Assembly: GCA_017893485.1 (NCBI GenBank)
Contig: CM030361.1
Span: 305,250,822 to 305,314,821, forward strand
DNA: 64,000 bases
Origin: Hemerocallis citrina
Taxonomy: Eukaryota > Streptophyta > Magnoliopsida > Asparagales > Asphodelaceae
Direction of reading: 5' to 3'
Within the stretch, counting starts at the first letter, position 1. Every line of letters begins with the position of its first letter. Positions 10,560-22,400 of the stretch are shown one piece after another. The position numbers and the translations under genes are program-made. Below the pieces are notes generated by a model. That model saw nothing but the letters and a program-made list of their open reading frames with translations, searched no databases and was not told the DNA's origin.

Positions 10560-12212
10560 AGCACGACAGTCGTTGGTGTCATGCCCATGGTCCCGGTGAT
10601 AGCGGCACCATTTCTCTTTATCTCTTCTCTTGGCGGGGGTGTTCATCTTGGGAGCTGGAGGTAAGACCCCTTCTTTTTCGACTTCCATGAAGATGGCGGA
10701 GATGTTAGTGGTGAGGGGAGTGAACTTCTCAAATCTAGGGGGAGGTCGGCGCTGGCCGGCATTATCCTTCTGGAGCTTCTTGGCTCCTTCTTCTTCCGCT
10801 CCCTTTCTCTTAAACCCGGAGGTAGACCCCTCCCAGTTGGGTTGCTGCTCGGCCTCTTCGGCCCAGATATACTTTTCAGTGCGAAGGAGAAGGTCGGAAA
10901 AGTCATGTGGTGGCTTCTTGGCGAGGGAGGAGCGGAGGTTGGAATTGAGGACATTGGATTGAAATGCTACCGTGGCGACCGATTGGTCCAGGGATGCTAT
11001 GGATCTGGCCTCAGCCGTAAACCTCTTCACGTAGTCTCTCAATTTTTCCCCCTTCTTCTGGTGGAGGTGCAATAGAGAGATGCTCGTCTTTTCGGTCCTT
11101 CGGCTGCTCACGAAATGTGTGACGAAGAGTGTTTCGAACTGCTCGAAAGAGAATATCGAGGAGGGGGCGAGACGAGAATACCACTCTCGGGCCTGTCCTT
11201 TGAGAGTTGCGGGGAAGGTTTTGCAGAGGAGGGCATCGGAAGCTTGATGTAGGAGCATCAGAGTCTTAAAGCTTTCGATGTGGTCAACTCGATCAGTCTC
11301 CCCGGTGTAAGTCTCAAATTGGGGAGGTTTGAATCCGAACGGGACGGGTGCATCCACTATGGTGGTCCGGGAAAAAGGGGGTCGGCTCGGACGTAGGGTC
11401 CTTCCTTTAAACTCCTCTTATCGGTTTATCTGACCCAGGAGCTTTTCTACTTCATTAAGACGGCGGTTCACAGTGTCATCCCTCTGACGGTAATCTGCCG
11501 AGCCACGGGACTCGTCTTCGTACGAGGGAGAGCGAGGGCTGCGGCGATGGTAACTTCGGGAACGACGAGGACTTGGAGTGCGCCTGGAGTTGGTAGGAGC
11601 GGGTCGAGGAGAGGGGGACCGTCGGCGAGGGCTTCGGACTGGAGGAGGGGATGGGAGCTTCGGCTTAATAGGATTCTGACGGAGGTTGAGGGCCTGCAGG
11701 ACGGTCGCTTGGAACTGCTGGAACTCGGCACGGGTGATTGGTGCCTCATTGTTCCTGGGCTGTTGCCGACCTGCGGGAGAGTGCCTTCTTCGGTAATGAT
11801 CGGGGGACTCCTTCCTCCCTCTTCGGATGGGGGACCTCCTGTACTCTCGGCGACGAGGGGATCGCTCATGCTGACGGGAGGCTTCCTCCCGAGCCCGTTT
11901 TTCATCCAGATGGCAGCGGAGGTCATCATCTTTCTGGCGTTTGGGGGCTGCATTGTGGCGACCAGAGGCTCGGGGATGATGGGAAGCCATAGAGTCAGTG
12001 GAGGCGTTGTGGATGGAGAAGTTCTCTTGGTGAAGAGGCTGTTTCTGAGGGTTAGGACCCTTTGGATCAGGAGGGGGAAGGTTCTGTTGGAGCGGCTCTT
12101 CCGCGGTAGGGGGAAGTTGCCCTTGTTGCTGAGCGGGATCAGGAAGGACTTCTTGCTGGTCAGGGTTGGGTACTCGGTTAGACCCCCTTGATCTGACTTT
12201 GCGAGGTGGCAT
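10560..12212 (-). pseudogene. Tat element 1 gag, one internal stop
   Basis: Gag starts at the ATG at 12212, about 70 nt inside the primer-binding site. The first 264 codons are basic and Pro/Ser/Arg-rich. A TAA at 11420-11418 interrupts the frame, which then continues in the same frame into the conserved gag core ([12 protein letters not shown] ... GQAREWYSRL ... FVTHFVSSRRTEKTS). A His-rich zinc-knuckle variant, CRYHRDHGHDTNDC, lies near 10600. It packages element RNA into virus-like particles in active relatives. Continuous framing into pol suggests gag and pol share one frame in this family. The single stop could in principle be read through, but simple decay is more likely. Confidence 0.88.
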
Positions 12213-12264
12213 GGCTGGAGAAGACCTGTTTTCGGGGAAGAGGAGAGGTTTCTATTCGTTAGTT

Positions 12265-12283
12265 TTCCATAGACGGCGTCAAT
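12265..12283 (-). other. Primer-binding site of Tat element 1
   Basis: On the - strand the sequence next to the LTR end is ATTGACGCCGTCTATGGAAA. The same motif, with small changes, lies next to the LTR of element 2 (29281-29300) and of both palindrome arms (31021 and about 37844). The consensus ATTGGCGCCGTCTGTGGGAA is typical of tRNA primer sites in Tat-type elements. Confidence 0.85.
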
Positions 12284-12284
12284 C

Positions 12285-12881
12285 TGTTGCCGCTAAATTT
12301 GGTGTGGAGGCAAACAGATAGAACTTGTGGATTCTTAGGGAAACTGAATAGAAAACCTGTGTACCTGTTCTGTCGGGCGTCGATGGTCGTTCCCACCGTG
12401 CACCTGCAAAAAGTGCGAGACACCGGGGTTGTTCCCGGCGACGCACCCTCCGACGCTCAAGTCAGTAATCTGAAAGACTATGAGAGAGCGCAAAAACTGG
12501 TGAAAGATTGATTACCTCTTAATGGAGATGGGTGGGGGGTATTTATAGGCGTCTCAAGGAACAGATTAGGCATGTAATTCCCGTGTATACAGATAAGGAA
12601 TGTAATCCCTAATCCCCAGTGAAAGGATAGATATGAATCAGGGCCGTTGATTAATATTAATCAGAAACCCTAATTCTATCCTGGTGGACCGGGTTTGTTG
12701 CGGGTTGAAACCCGCACCTAGTTGTGGTGGATCCGTTCGCGGATCACTGGATCTGCGAAAAGGATACCCAGTACCCGCTTCAGACCTGTTTTGTAGGTAA
12801 ACTTACCGTTTCACCCCTGAATCTCGGGATTCGTGCCCCATTTGGACGGCCTCGATTAAACCCCTATTTTTAGCCATATCA
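12285..12881 (-). repeat. 5' LTR of Tat element 1
   Basis: Its outer (right) end reads TGATATGG on the - strand, the same start as the LTRs of element 2 and of the palindrome. Its inner end reads GCAACA, followed by the primer-binding site. Length is about 597 bp. A TATA box (TATAAATA on the - strand) lies at 12540-12547. The matching 3' LTR is outside the window, so no target-site duplication can be checked. Confidence 0.85.
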
Positions 12882-14384
12882 ACAGTCAAAATACACATAA
12901 TGAAAAATATGGGTTATAACTCCCCTGAGTCAATCATAAGCTTTTCCTTTTGTATAGTTCATATTTTTTTTTTATATGTTAGTTCTGGGTATTGCTCTCC
13001 AATGCGCATGGTACAATACCAACACTGTGACTATCTATCATCCTATTACACAACAATCACAACAAAAATTGCACAACTGCATCAGTTTAACTTCAAAGAT
13101 TAACAATACACAACCATATCACACCATTACTTCCAGAATTAACAATGCACAACCATATCACACAACTACTTCTAAAATTAACAATGCACAACCATACTAA
13201 CATAGGCAACCCTAAATTGAAGTGCATTACTTAAAAATAAGCCATAATATGTCATAAATTAACAATGCACATTCAAAATTAAACCATACTTTGCCCTAAA
13301 TTGAAGAAAAAATGTTCAATCCTTCACCAACAATCAACAATCAACATCAAAAAAATACTACACCAACAAAATAAGCCAGGCTCAATAGAAACAAATCTGA
13401 ATTCTAACTCAATCCTAACTTATAACAATCCAGAATTCAACTCTAAATTGAAGAAAATATACTACATCCATAAAAAATAATCAACAATTAACAATAACAC
13501 TAAAATACAATCCCAAAATAATTATATTCCTATCATCCATCATTTATCGAATTGTATTGTTCATACCTTTCGCAACTGCAGTGAGTACCTGAGGTACCCG
13601 TGCATTCCATCACGTATTCCACTCCCGTTCTCATGACTCCTGATGCTAAAGATGGTCTTCTCCGGCTAATATGCGGTGGTCGGAATGGTCGGAAAGGAGA
13701 CAATGTAAGAAATGAAAAAAAAGTTGTAAAAAAAAAGTAAGAAAATGGGAAGAAGAGACATTAAAGAGGCATCGGGTGTTTTTTGTAATATCACTCATTC
13801 TGTTAAAAAATTTATAGATGTTAACGGTAGGTGCTTTTTCATCCATTTTTTTAAAAAAATGGGTGCTATTGGATATTATAAAAAGTTTAAGCACTATTTG
13901 AAATTAGGATATATTTGGGTTTCATTTCGTTCTTAACCCTTATAATAAAGGAAAATTTTAGAATACAAATTAGTAACTAACATAAATTCTCACAAATTTT
14001 ATAACCGTCCTACAATTACTCTAAGTTGTAGGATTTGCAGTTATTTGTTTATCAAATCGATTGATTCACCTTATAAATAAAGTAAAATTTGGGGTCCTAT
14101 AATGTTTGAAAATAATATTTTAGTAATTTTACATAACTCTTGAAGAAAGCAAGGCCACAATTTTTTTTTTCTCTCTTTGTTATTAAAAAATCTCTTCATA
14201 TTCTCTCTCTCTCTGTCCTACACAGTAATCCATGTCCCCTTCTTCTTCTCTTCCTCCTCCTCCGCCTACAACAAGCTCCTCGCCCTCTTCTTCTTCTCCT
14301 GCGCAGAGCGCCAAACACCCCTCGTCCACTCCCCCATCTTTTATGGGGCCGGAGCTATCAACAATCTCCAATTTTTGCCAGTGA
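12882..14384. other. AT-rich intergenic sequence upstream of DRP1
   Basis: No gene is supported. It holds a 39-bp tandem repeat (13099-13196) and low-complexity A/T-rich sequence. A purine/A-rich tract lies at 13690-13745 and a pyrimidine-rich tract at 14160-14340. The small ORFs here have no recognisable domains. Confidence 0.6.
13099..13196. repeat. 39-bp tandem repeat, 2.5 copies
   Basis: ATTAACAATGCACAACCATA recurs at 13099, 13138 and 13177 with only a few substitutions. It is a simple minisatellite in the DRP1 upstream region. Confidence 0.9.
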
Positions 14385-14705
14385 GAGCATCCACAGTCGT
14401 GTGCTATTTATGCATTTTATGCATTTTATAGCAAACGACCGGCTGCAGTCGTTTGCTATTTATGCATTTCATGCATGAATAGCGACAGTAGTTTGCTATA
14501 TATGAGAGAGGATTTGAGAGAAATACATATTATACAGGACGCAACTTGACATTGCGTCCCACGAAAAAAAATAATTTTTTAATTCGTCAGACCGGAACTT
14601 GACTTTGAGTCCGACGTCTTTTAATTTAAAAAATTGAATTTAAAATGTGTTGCAATATGGCCACTCCTTGGACGCAAGGTGAAGTTCCGTCCAAGGAGGG
14701 GCCCA

Positions 14706-14768
<63 letters not shown>

Positions 14769-15046
14769 TTAAATAATGTTTTTAATTAATAAAAAATCCT
14801 TAAAAATCGTGGGACGCAAAATGAAGTTCCGTCCCTTCATTTTTTATTTATTTTTCCTTCCGATGCAAAGTGAAGTTCCGTCTACCTATAAAAAAATTAT
14901 TAAATTCCTCCGATGCAACTTCAAACTCCATTTTGATAGATGATTTTTATTATTTTATCTTTGATTGCTAAAAAATACCATTTGACGAGTGCAGCAAATA
15001 GAGAAAATGCTATATGCATTTCTAACATTCATGACTGTGGATGCTC
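14385..15046. mobile_element. PIF/Harbinger-like MITE, 662 bp
   Basis: The ends are inverted copies of GAGCATCCACAGTC (left at 14385, right as GACTGTGGATGCTC ending at 15046). They are flanked by a 3-bp duplication TGA (14382-14384 and 15047-15049). The GAGCATCCACA terminus and 3-bp duplication fit the PIF/Harbinger class. Inside are several copies of a GACGCAAnnTGAAGTTCCGTC word and a (TA)n(CA)n tract at 14708-14768. No transposase is present, so it is non-autonomous. Confidence 0.85.
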
Positions 15047-15080
15047 TGATTCACACTCAAGTTTGATCCGATTATTATTA

Positions 15081-15240
15081 CTAGTATTATACATGTGCGT
15101 TGCACGTGGGAAAAATGGAGAGGGGGAATGAAAAGGACAAAAAAAAATCTAGTATTATACACGTGCGTTGCACATGGGGAAAATGGGGAGGGGGAATGAA
15201 AAGAACAAAAAAAAAAAAATCTACCAACACGTGCACGTGT
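15081..15240 (-). mobile_element. Two adjacent Helitron-like 3' termini
   Basis: On the - strand, CTAG followed by T at 15081-15084 is preceded by a short hairpin (CACGTGCAACGCACATG). The same layout recurs 68 bp to the right, with CTAG at 15149-15152. A 10-nt spacer between hairpin and CTRR end is the classic Helitron 3' signature. The repeat of the GGGGAGGGGGAATGAAAAG block shows that one copy arose by local duplication. The 5' end was not located. Confidence 0.5.
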
Positions 15241-15249
15241 TGACAAAAT

Positions 15250-16330
15250 GACACAATGACGAATAACACTAAGCCCTTCTCCCATTATAATATTAGAGAT
15301 TAGAGATAACAGATTGGACACCATTGTTGTTGGATAAGTTTTAGTTCAAATTTTCTTCTTTTGTGCTTTGTATATTCATGTGAGATTAATGCTTGTTGGA
15401 CTTGTGCACTACACTTTAGCATCGCTTAATGATGATTTTTCTTCCAATTTTAAGTTGCTTTTACAACACTTTACAACACAGTATGCAGTATTTTGGTGTT
15501 TCTTTGGGTTTTTCCAACTTGGTCTGAACATTTGTGCGTGTACGGGAAACTTTTGAGTTCTCTCGGTTCATTAAAGAGTTGAACTGCAAGCAAAATGGAG
15601 GATATGAGAACTGTTTAATCTGATTTAAGTAGAAGATAGGGGTAACAAATTTCTGTACAAAAAGTAGTGGTCCTTATTTTTCGGTCTATTTAAAAAAGAA
15701 ATACCGAAACTAACTCTAATTTAAAAGAAATTAAAAATTAACTCCACTTTTGATACAGTTTAAAGTTTGCATTATAGAAGAACTCTTTGATAAAAACACT
15801 TTCTGTTTCCGAGCAGAGCTTTAGGTAAAAAGTAAAAAATAAATAAAAATAAAGAATAATGTTTCATCCACTACTAATTTTACTATCATTTTGTTCACTA
15901 CATTAGGTGACATATTTTTATTAGAGAGTTCTACCACCTAATCTATCTTTCACTATCTATTACAGTGTGCCACCTAAAATAATAAATAAAATGATGGTGA
16001 AATTGGCACCGGATGTAACATTACTCAAAAATGAAATATCTCAGTAAGATGTTTGGCCACTCAGAGTGACTGTCATTTTCAACGGTCGGGAACCACCCTA
16101 CAATAATAATCCGAATTCAAATTTGAAATTCAAAAAGACCCGACACGACCCGACCCGACCCGACCGGACCCGACCCGACGCGTCACATCGTACCGTACGT
16201 GCACCCAGCACGGTTTCCGTCTTCACCGAACCAACCCACATTCCCCTCAAATCAAGAAAATCGGTGGACTCGTAAAGACTCACCACCGTTACTTTTCCCT
16301 CAGTTTTTAAATTCTACTAGGGCTTCGACA
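15250..16330 (+). promoter_or_regulatory. Proximal upstream region and 5' leader of DRP1
   Basis: There is no other gene here. From 16137 to 16182 a run of (CGACC)n-like pentamers marks the change from AT-rich to GC-rich sequence. A purine/pyrimidine-mixed leader follows up to the ATG at 16331. The transcription start cannot be placed and no clear TATA box was seen; the assignment rests on position only. Confidence 0.4.
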
Positions 16331-16477
16331 ATGGCGACTATGGAGAGCCTGATCGGCCTCGTCAACCGCATCCAGCGCGCCTGCACCGTCCTCGGCGACC
16401 ACGGCGTCGGCGCCGACAGCGCCGCCCTCCCCACCCTCTGGGAAGCCCTCCCCTCCGTCGTCGTCGTCGGCGGCCAG
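16331..16477 (+). CDS. DRP1: DRP1 exon 1
   Basis: It encodes residues 1-49, starting [18 protein letters not shown] and ending at Gln49 inside the P-loop. It is GC-rich with many C/G third positions. The start is chosen because plant DRP1 proteins begin with this MESLIGLVN block. The donor is GTCCCC at 16478 (phase 0). Confidence 0.96.
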
Positions 16478-19400
16478 GTCCCCAATCCCCCCAATCCCTC
16501 GTTCTTTCCCTTTTCTTGATATGGTTCTCAGCAGCGCTAATCTTGATGCAGAGTTCCGGGAAGTCGTCGGTGCTGGAGAGTATCGTCGGGAGAGATTTTC
16601 TGCCACGTGGATCCGGTGAGAATCTTTTTTTTGGTGGTGGATTCTTTGAATATAGTTTGATCGATTTGTGGTTTTGAGTTTTGTGACTATTTTCTGTAGG
16701 GATTGTGACAAGGAGGCCGCTGGTGCTGCAGCTGCACAAGACGGAGAGGGGGGAGGAGTACGCGGAGTTTCTGCATATGCAGAAGAGGAGGTTCACGGAT
16801 TTTGGTGAGTTTCGAGCATTTGAGATTGGGTTCTTGATTCCATAGGGATTGTTGTTATTCGGTAGTAATTTCGTTGAGTGGAGAATATATTGGTTTATGA
16901 AATGGTTTGGATGCAAATGTAGGGCTTTTTTTATAGGTAACTTTTTAGTGGAGGTAGAGGAATGCAAAGACCTATAGGTTGCATTCATGTGGTTGGATTG
17001 GAGTTTAGATATCTATACTTATCTTTAGTACTAGGTGAGAAAACCGGAGCTAGTGTAACTCCTAAATATGATTTAAACGGATCAAAGTCTAGATAACTGT
17101 AGGTATACATGTCTCCTCTACTACTCTCCTTTTACCTCCAACAACATTTGTGATGCTGTTTGTTTTTGGGGTCTGGGGGCAACATGTGCGAGTTCTTTTA
17201 CTTTGTGAAGCGGAAGACGCGGTACTGGCGCTGATCCCACTCTCGGCTGTAGGACTGGCTCGGGAGTAGCAGGAGAGAGGTAGAGGCAGGAGGCTCGGCT
17301 TGGATCTAGCAGCTTGGCTCGATCTAGGAGCTCGACTCGGATCTTCGAGGCTCGGCTCGGACTCTTTTACCTGCACACTGTCTAGAAATACCGGAGAAGT
17401 CCCGGCAACAGGCCTTCCGACGATCTAGTCAGTCACTGAAAAAGCAACAATAGCTAGGGTTAAGGTGGGGAGAGATTTATTACCTTTGAAAGTGAGGAGG
17501 GAGACTGGTATTTATAGGCAGGGGTAAATGGGTCTGAGATCCTAACCGGCCAGGTTGGATCCGTTTGCCCATGTGTCTGAACTGGTTGAAGCCCGTTGAG
17601 TTTGTTGGACCTGATGATCGTAGGAAAGCGGGATCTGAGGAGATCTGAGGGCTTTGATTGTGCCACGCCATCTATTCCATATCACAAGCCCCCCCACTCA
17701 TGCAGGGTTGTGTAAAAACTAGTTGTGGAGTAGTCTGGCCCTATGGAAAAAAGCGGAAAAGAGTTTTTTGGCGGGGTTTTGGGGTCGGTGCCGAGCTCGG
17801 CCGAGTCCTAGCGGCCGAGCCCGAGGTGCTACTGCCGAGTGCCGATGACCAAGCACTGGTGGTTTCGCCGAGCATTAAGGCTAGGGGGTCGGCTCGGAGT
17901 GTCGAGGTTGGGGGAGATCGTCGAGCTCGGTTGCCGTGGCTTTTAGGAAGCTATCGCTGTGCTCGAGATCACTTTCGAGCGTCGAGCTCAGAGGGTTGGC
18001 TCGGAGTGTCGAGCCCATGGCGACTTAGCTTGAGGAAGCTACTCCTGTGCTCGAGATCACTGCCGAGCGTCGAGACTTAGGGGTTTGGCACAGTGCATCG
18101 AGCTCAAGTGACTTAATCTTTGAGAAAGCTACTCCTGTGCTCGAGATTACTTCCGAGCGTCGAGGTTTATGGGGTCGACACAGAGCGTCGAGCTCAAGCA
18201 ACTTTATCTTTGAGAAAGCTACCTCTGTGCTCGAGATCACTTTCGAGCGTCCAGGCTTAGGGGGTCGGCACAGAGCATCAAGATCAAGCGACTTAGATTT
18301 GAGAAAGCTACCTCTGTGCTCGAGATCACTTCTGAGCGTCGAGGCTCAGAGGGTCGGCAAAGAGCTTTGAGCCCAGTTGTCAGCTTTGAGAAAGCTATCA
18401 CTGTGCTCGAGATCACTACCGAGCGTCGAGGCTCAGGGGGTCGGCTCAGAGCATCGAGTTCAGGCGACTTAACTTTGAGAAAGTTACCCCTGTGCTCGAG
18501 ATCACTTCCGAGCGTCGAGGCTTAGGGGGTCGGCACAGAGCGTCGAGCTCAAGCTGCTTTATCTTTGAGAAATCTACCTCTGTGCTCGAGATCACTTCCG
18601 AGCGTTGAGGCTTAGGGGGTCGGCATAGAGCGTCAAGCTCAAGTTACTTAGCTTTGAGAAAGCTATTCCTGTGCTCGAGATCACTTCCGAGCTTCGAGGC
18701 TTAGGGGGTTGGCACAAAGCGTCGAGCTCAAGCGACTGATCTTTGAGAAAGCTACCCCTGTGCTTGAGATCACTTCCGAGCGTCGAGGCTCAGGGGGCCG
18801 GCACAGAGTGTCGAGCTCAGTTGCCAGTTTTGAGAAAGCTATCCCTGTGCTCGAGATCACTTCCGAGCGTCGAGGCTTAGGGGGTCGGCACAGACCGTCG
18901 AGCTCGGTTGTCATCTTTGAGAAAGCTACCCCTGTGCTCGAGATCATTTCCGAGCATCGAGGCTTAGCGGGTCGACACAGAACGTTGAGCTCAAGCAACT
19001 TAATCGTTGAGAAAACTACCTCTGTGCTCGAGATCACTTCCGAGCGTCGAGGCTTAGGGGGTCGACACAAAGCGTCGAGCTCAAGCAACTTATCTTTGAG
19101 AAAGCTATTCATGTGCTCGAGATCACTTCCGAGCGTCGAGGATCAGGGGGTTGGCACAGAGCGCCGAGCTCAGGTGCCAGCTTTGAGAAAGCTACCCCTG
19201 TGCTCGAGATCACTTTCGAGCGTCGAGGCTTAGGGGGTCGGCATAGACCGTCGAGCTCAGTTGCCAACTTTGAGAAAGCTACTCCTGTGCTCGAGATCAC
19301 TGCCGAGCGTCGAGACTTAGGGGGTCGGCATAGAGCGTCGAGCTCAAGCGACTTAATCTTTGAAAAAGCGACCCCTATGCTCGAGATCACTTCCGAGCGT

Positions 19401-22400
19401 CGAGGCTTAGGAGGTCGTCACAGAGCGCCTTTATCTTTGAGAAAGCTACTCCTGTGCTCGAGATCACTTCCGAGCGTCGAGGCTTAAGGGGTCGGCACAG
19501 AGCGTCGAGCTCAGTTGCCAGCTTTGAGAAAGCTACCCCTGTGCTCGAGATCACTGTCGAGCGTTGAGGCTCAGGGGGTCGGCATAGAGCGTCGAGCTCA
19601 GGTGACTTAACTTTGAGAAAGCTACCCCTGTGTCCGAGATCACTTCCGAGCGTCTCAGGGGATCGGCACAGAGCATTGAGCTCAGGCGACTTAACTTTGA
19701 GAAGCCTACCTTTGTGCCCGAGATCACTTCCAAACGTCGAGGCTTAGGGGGTCGACACAGAGCGTCGATCTCAAGCGATTTAGCTTTGAGAAAGCTATCC
19801 CTGTGCAACGCTTGTCCCGCTTACGTCATTTTCATGGAATTTTAGGAGATGTTTTGCAGATTTTGAGGAGCCGTTTTTGCCAGAATTGAGGAGCCGTTAT
19901 TGCGAGAATCGAGGAGTTGCAAGTTCTCTGTATATACACCCCAAGCACTCTCCCTCATTTCTTATTTTTGCTCTCTCTCTCTCTAGATCCCATAGCTTCT
20001 CTCTCTAGAAGTTTTCCGTCACCGTCGACTAGCTTTCCGGTGATCTTTCATGAGACTTCAATCAGGTTAGTATTTTTAATATGTCTAGGGCTCATTTTGG
20101 CTCTTCAGCCTCTACCCTCGACAGTGGCACTCGCACAGGTCTGTCGGATTCTTTTTCTTGGGAAAGAGACAAGAACGTCTATGTTGTGCAACCGCTTCGT
20201 ACTCGCAAGCCGTTCGTGGTGGAGAGCAGTGATTCGGATGAGGTGGAGCATCTTGTCGAGGACGTCAATGATGAGGACGAAGAGGTGCAATCTGCCGAAG
20301 GAGCCAGTGTCGATGAGGGACCGGTGGAGGGGATGGATTCTTCATCGAGGGTCTCCGTCCTCGAGCCCCTGGCCACCCCTTCGCCTGAAAAAGCTCCCAA
20401 GGTTAGAAAGAAGAGGATGAAGTGGACCATGCCCAGTAGCCCTGACAAGACGATCGCTCCTTGGAGGCTGGAGGTCCCCTTTCTTCCCAGCCCTTATCAA
20501 TCAGGACGTATCCGGACGACGCTGAGGACTTGGTCCGCTACGGGGTATAGCCTTCCTCGCCGAGTCGCGTAAAGATCAAGATGGACAGTACTCTAACTTT
20601 GTTGAATGAGGACGACCTGCTGTTGATTCGCGCGAGCTACTTCATCGGGAAGGAGTTTGAGTTGATGGTTCCTAATGTCGGCCTTCGTACTACTGATCCT
20701 TTGGCTCCATGGTACTGCATCTTCCCCGTGGACGTGTTTTCTTCGGGATTGAGGTTGCCCATCCATCCGTTCATCCGAGAGGTTCTGAATTAGGCCTTGT
20801 TATGCCTGATGCAGTATGGTCCTAACTCGTGGAAGCAGATAGTGAGCTTCGTCTTGCTGTGCAAGGAGAGGAAGGTGCCGCTGAGGCTAAACGTCTTCCG
20901 AGCCATGTTAGGCGTGAGCTCGTCCGACGAATTCGAAGTAATCTACTACGTGTCGCCTCGGAGCGGGGGGAAGGTCGTGCACGGCCACCCTGACTCGATA
21001 AAGGAGTGGAAGGAGTACTTCGTGGTAAGGAGCGAAGAACCATGGTAGATCCCGACAAGGTGGAACTTCTACAAGCCTAACTTCAAGGGCCCTAAGAAAG
21101 GCAACCTTTCGGCCGAGGAGTGGACGTATGTCGAGCGTCTTTGGAAGAGTAACAACATCAGTTGGCCGAAGGTGACAGAAAGTCACATGGTCCGCGTCGG
21201 ACTGAGCCCCGCTCCGTCTCGTATGTTTTTCGTTTGTTCCTTTCTTTGTAATTTTCTTTTGTGCTCATCGCTTTTTAATGGACTTTCATGTAGAGATGGA
21301 TGCAGAATCAATCAAGGAGAGGAGGTTCGCCCTGAAGAGGCAAAAGGCGGACCAGGCCGAGAAGGGACAGCACGTGGGGGCTCTTCCCAAGCAACTCCCG
21401 AGGGTCAGCTGGAGCCTAAAGCTAAGAGGATGCGATCCAGCCAGACCCGAGAGACCTCGGTCGTTCCGAGCTCCAGTGCCTTGAAGGTGACAGAGGTCGT
21501 GCAGGGGGGTGTTCCCCTTCTGCGCACCGATGCCCAGACTATGGTCGGAGAAGAAGGGCTTCAACCATGGGCCCCGACTGGGCCATTCGGAAGGGGGACA
21601 CCTTGACGGAGGGTCCCATTGCTGTTGAATTCGTGGACAAGATGGCCACGCCTCGCGATCGGCAGAGCATGAGTGCCGACACCTTTGAGTCGGCCTACAT
21701 AAGGTGGGCTTAGGCGAGCGTGCAGGTAAGTTTTTGTGGGTGATACCAAGTATTTCTGTTTTCGCTCCGCTTGCTTATTGTTTTACTTCAGCTGCAGGGC
21801 CTTTTTGTCCGGTGCTCAGGTGATGAGGCTCCACGACCAGGAGTTGAGGCATGAAAGAAACCGTGCAAATCGCTTTTAGCGTGAGATGAAGGATCTCAAG
21901 CTGGCTTTGGACGCTTCCCAAAAGCGAGAGCAGGCCCTGAAGGCCGACCTGGCCTTGATGGCCGACGAGAGGCTGCTGAAGGAGGCCTCGCTGAAGAAGG
22001 CGTTCGAGGTGGAAAAAGGGATGCTTACTTTGAAGGCCCAAGACATGGTCATTGAGGCCCTGAACGAGGTGTACGATCGGGCACTGGGCCATGTCAAACA
22101 CTTCTACCCGATCTTGGACCTGGCGGGCTTCGACTATGCTATGGAGATCCCCGAGCTGCCGAAGACCCCCGAGGGCGACGCTCAAGTCGAAGGGGAGATT
22201 GGAGGCGGAGCTGCCGGAGCCGACCCGATTGTCGGTCCGGTTGTCGACCTTGTCGTCGCTACCGGCACTGAGGGAGAGGTTGGCAATAAGTAGTCGATTT
22301 TTCCTTTTTATTTTCCTCCTTGAAATTGTATTTGCCGAAGGCGGACTGGTCATCGCAATATTTTGTAAAGCGCTATAATTTATAACAAGGAGTTTTTGTT

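Larger units (their letters stand above)
1..12881 (-). mobile_element. Tat-lineage Ty3/gypsy LTR retrotransposon 1, 3' end beyond window
   Basis: Reading the - strand from the right there is a 5' LTR (12285-12881), a primer-binding site (about 12265-12283), gag, protease, reverse transcriptase, RNase H, an extra RNase H and integrase down to 6506, and then a + strand antisense ORF cassette at 1646-4811 inside tandem repeats. No 3' LTR or polypurine tract is present, so the element continues past base 1 and is longer than 12.9 kb. Gag-pol order, the second RNase H before integrase and an antisense ORF downstream of pol are established traits of plant Tat elements. The coding frame carries two in-frame stops (TAA near 11419, TAG near 9253) and two frameshifts (near 8880 and 8590), so the copy is not autonomous. 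Confidence 0.93.

Noticed and set aside
11547..12191. + strand ORF of 214 codons opposite element 1 gag
   Set aside because: It mirrors the basic, Pro/Ser-rich gag N-terminus and has no recognisable domain. The true antisense ORFs lie downstream of pol.
14140..14478. Small ORFs before the DRP1 start
   Set aside because: Pyrimidine-rich low-complexity sequence; no conserved domain, and one overlaps the MITE boundary.
18025..19487. Several ORFs of 70-174 codons on both strands in the 90-bp array
   Set aside because: They are periodic translations of the tandem repeat (for example repeating [11 protein letters not shown]) with no start context or domain.
17930..19815. Regular ~90-bp repeats that might be taken for a CRISPR-like array
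   Set aside because: Whole units are similar, with no unique spacers between constant repeats. They lie in a plant retrotransposon and are tandem repeats.
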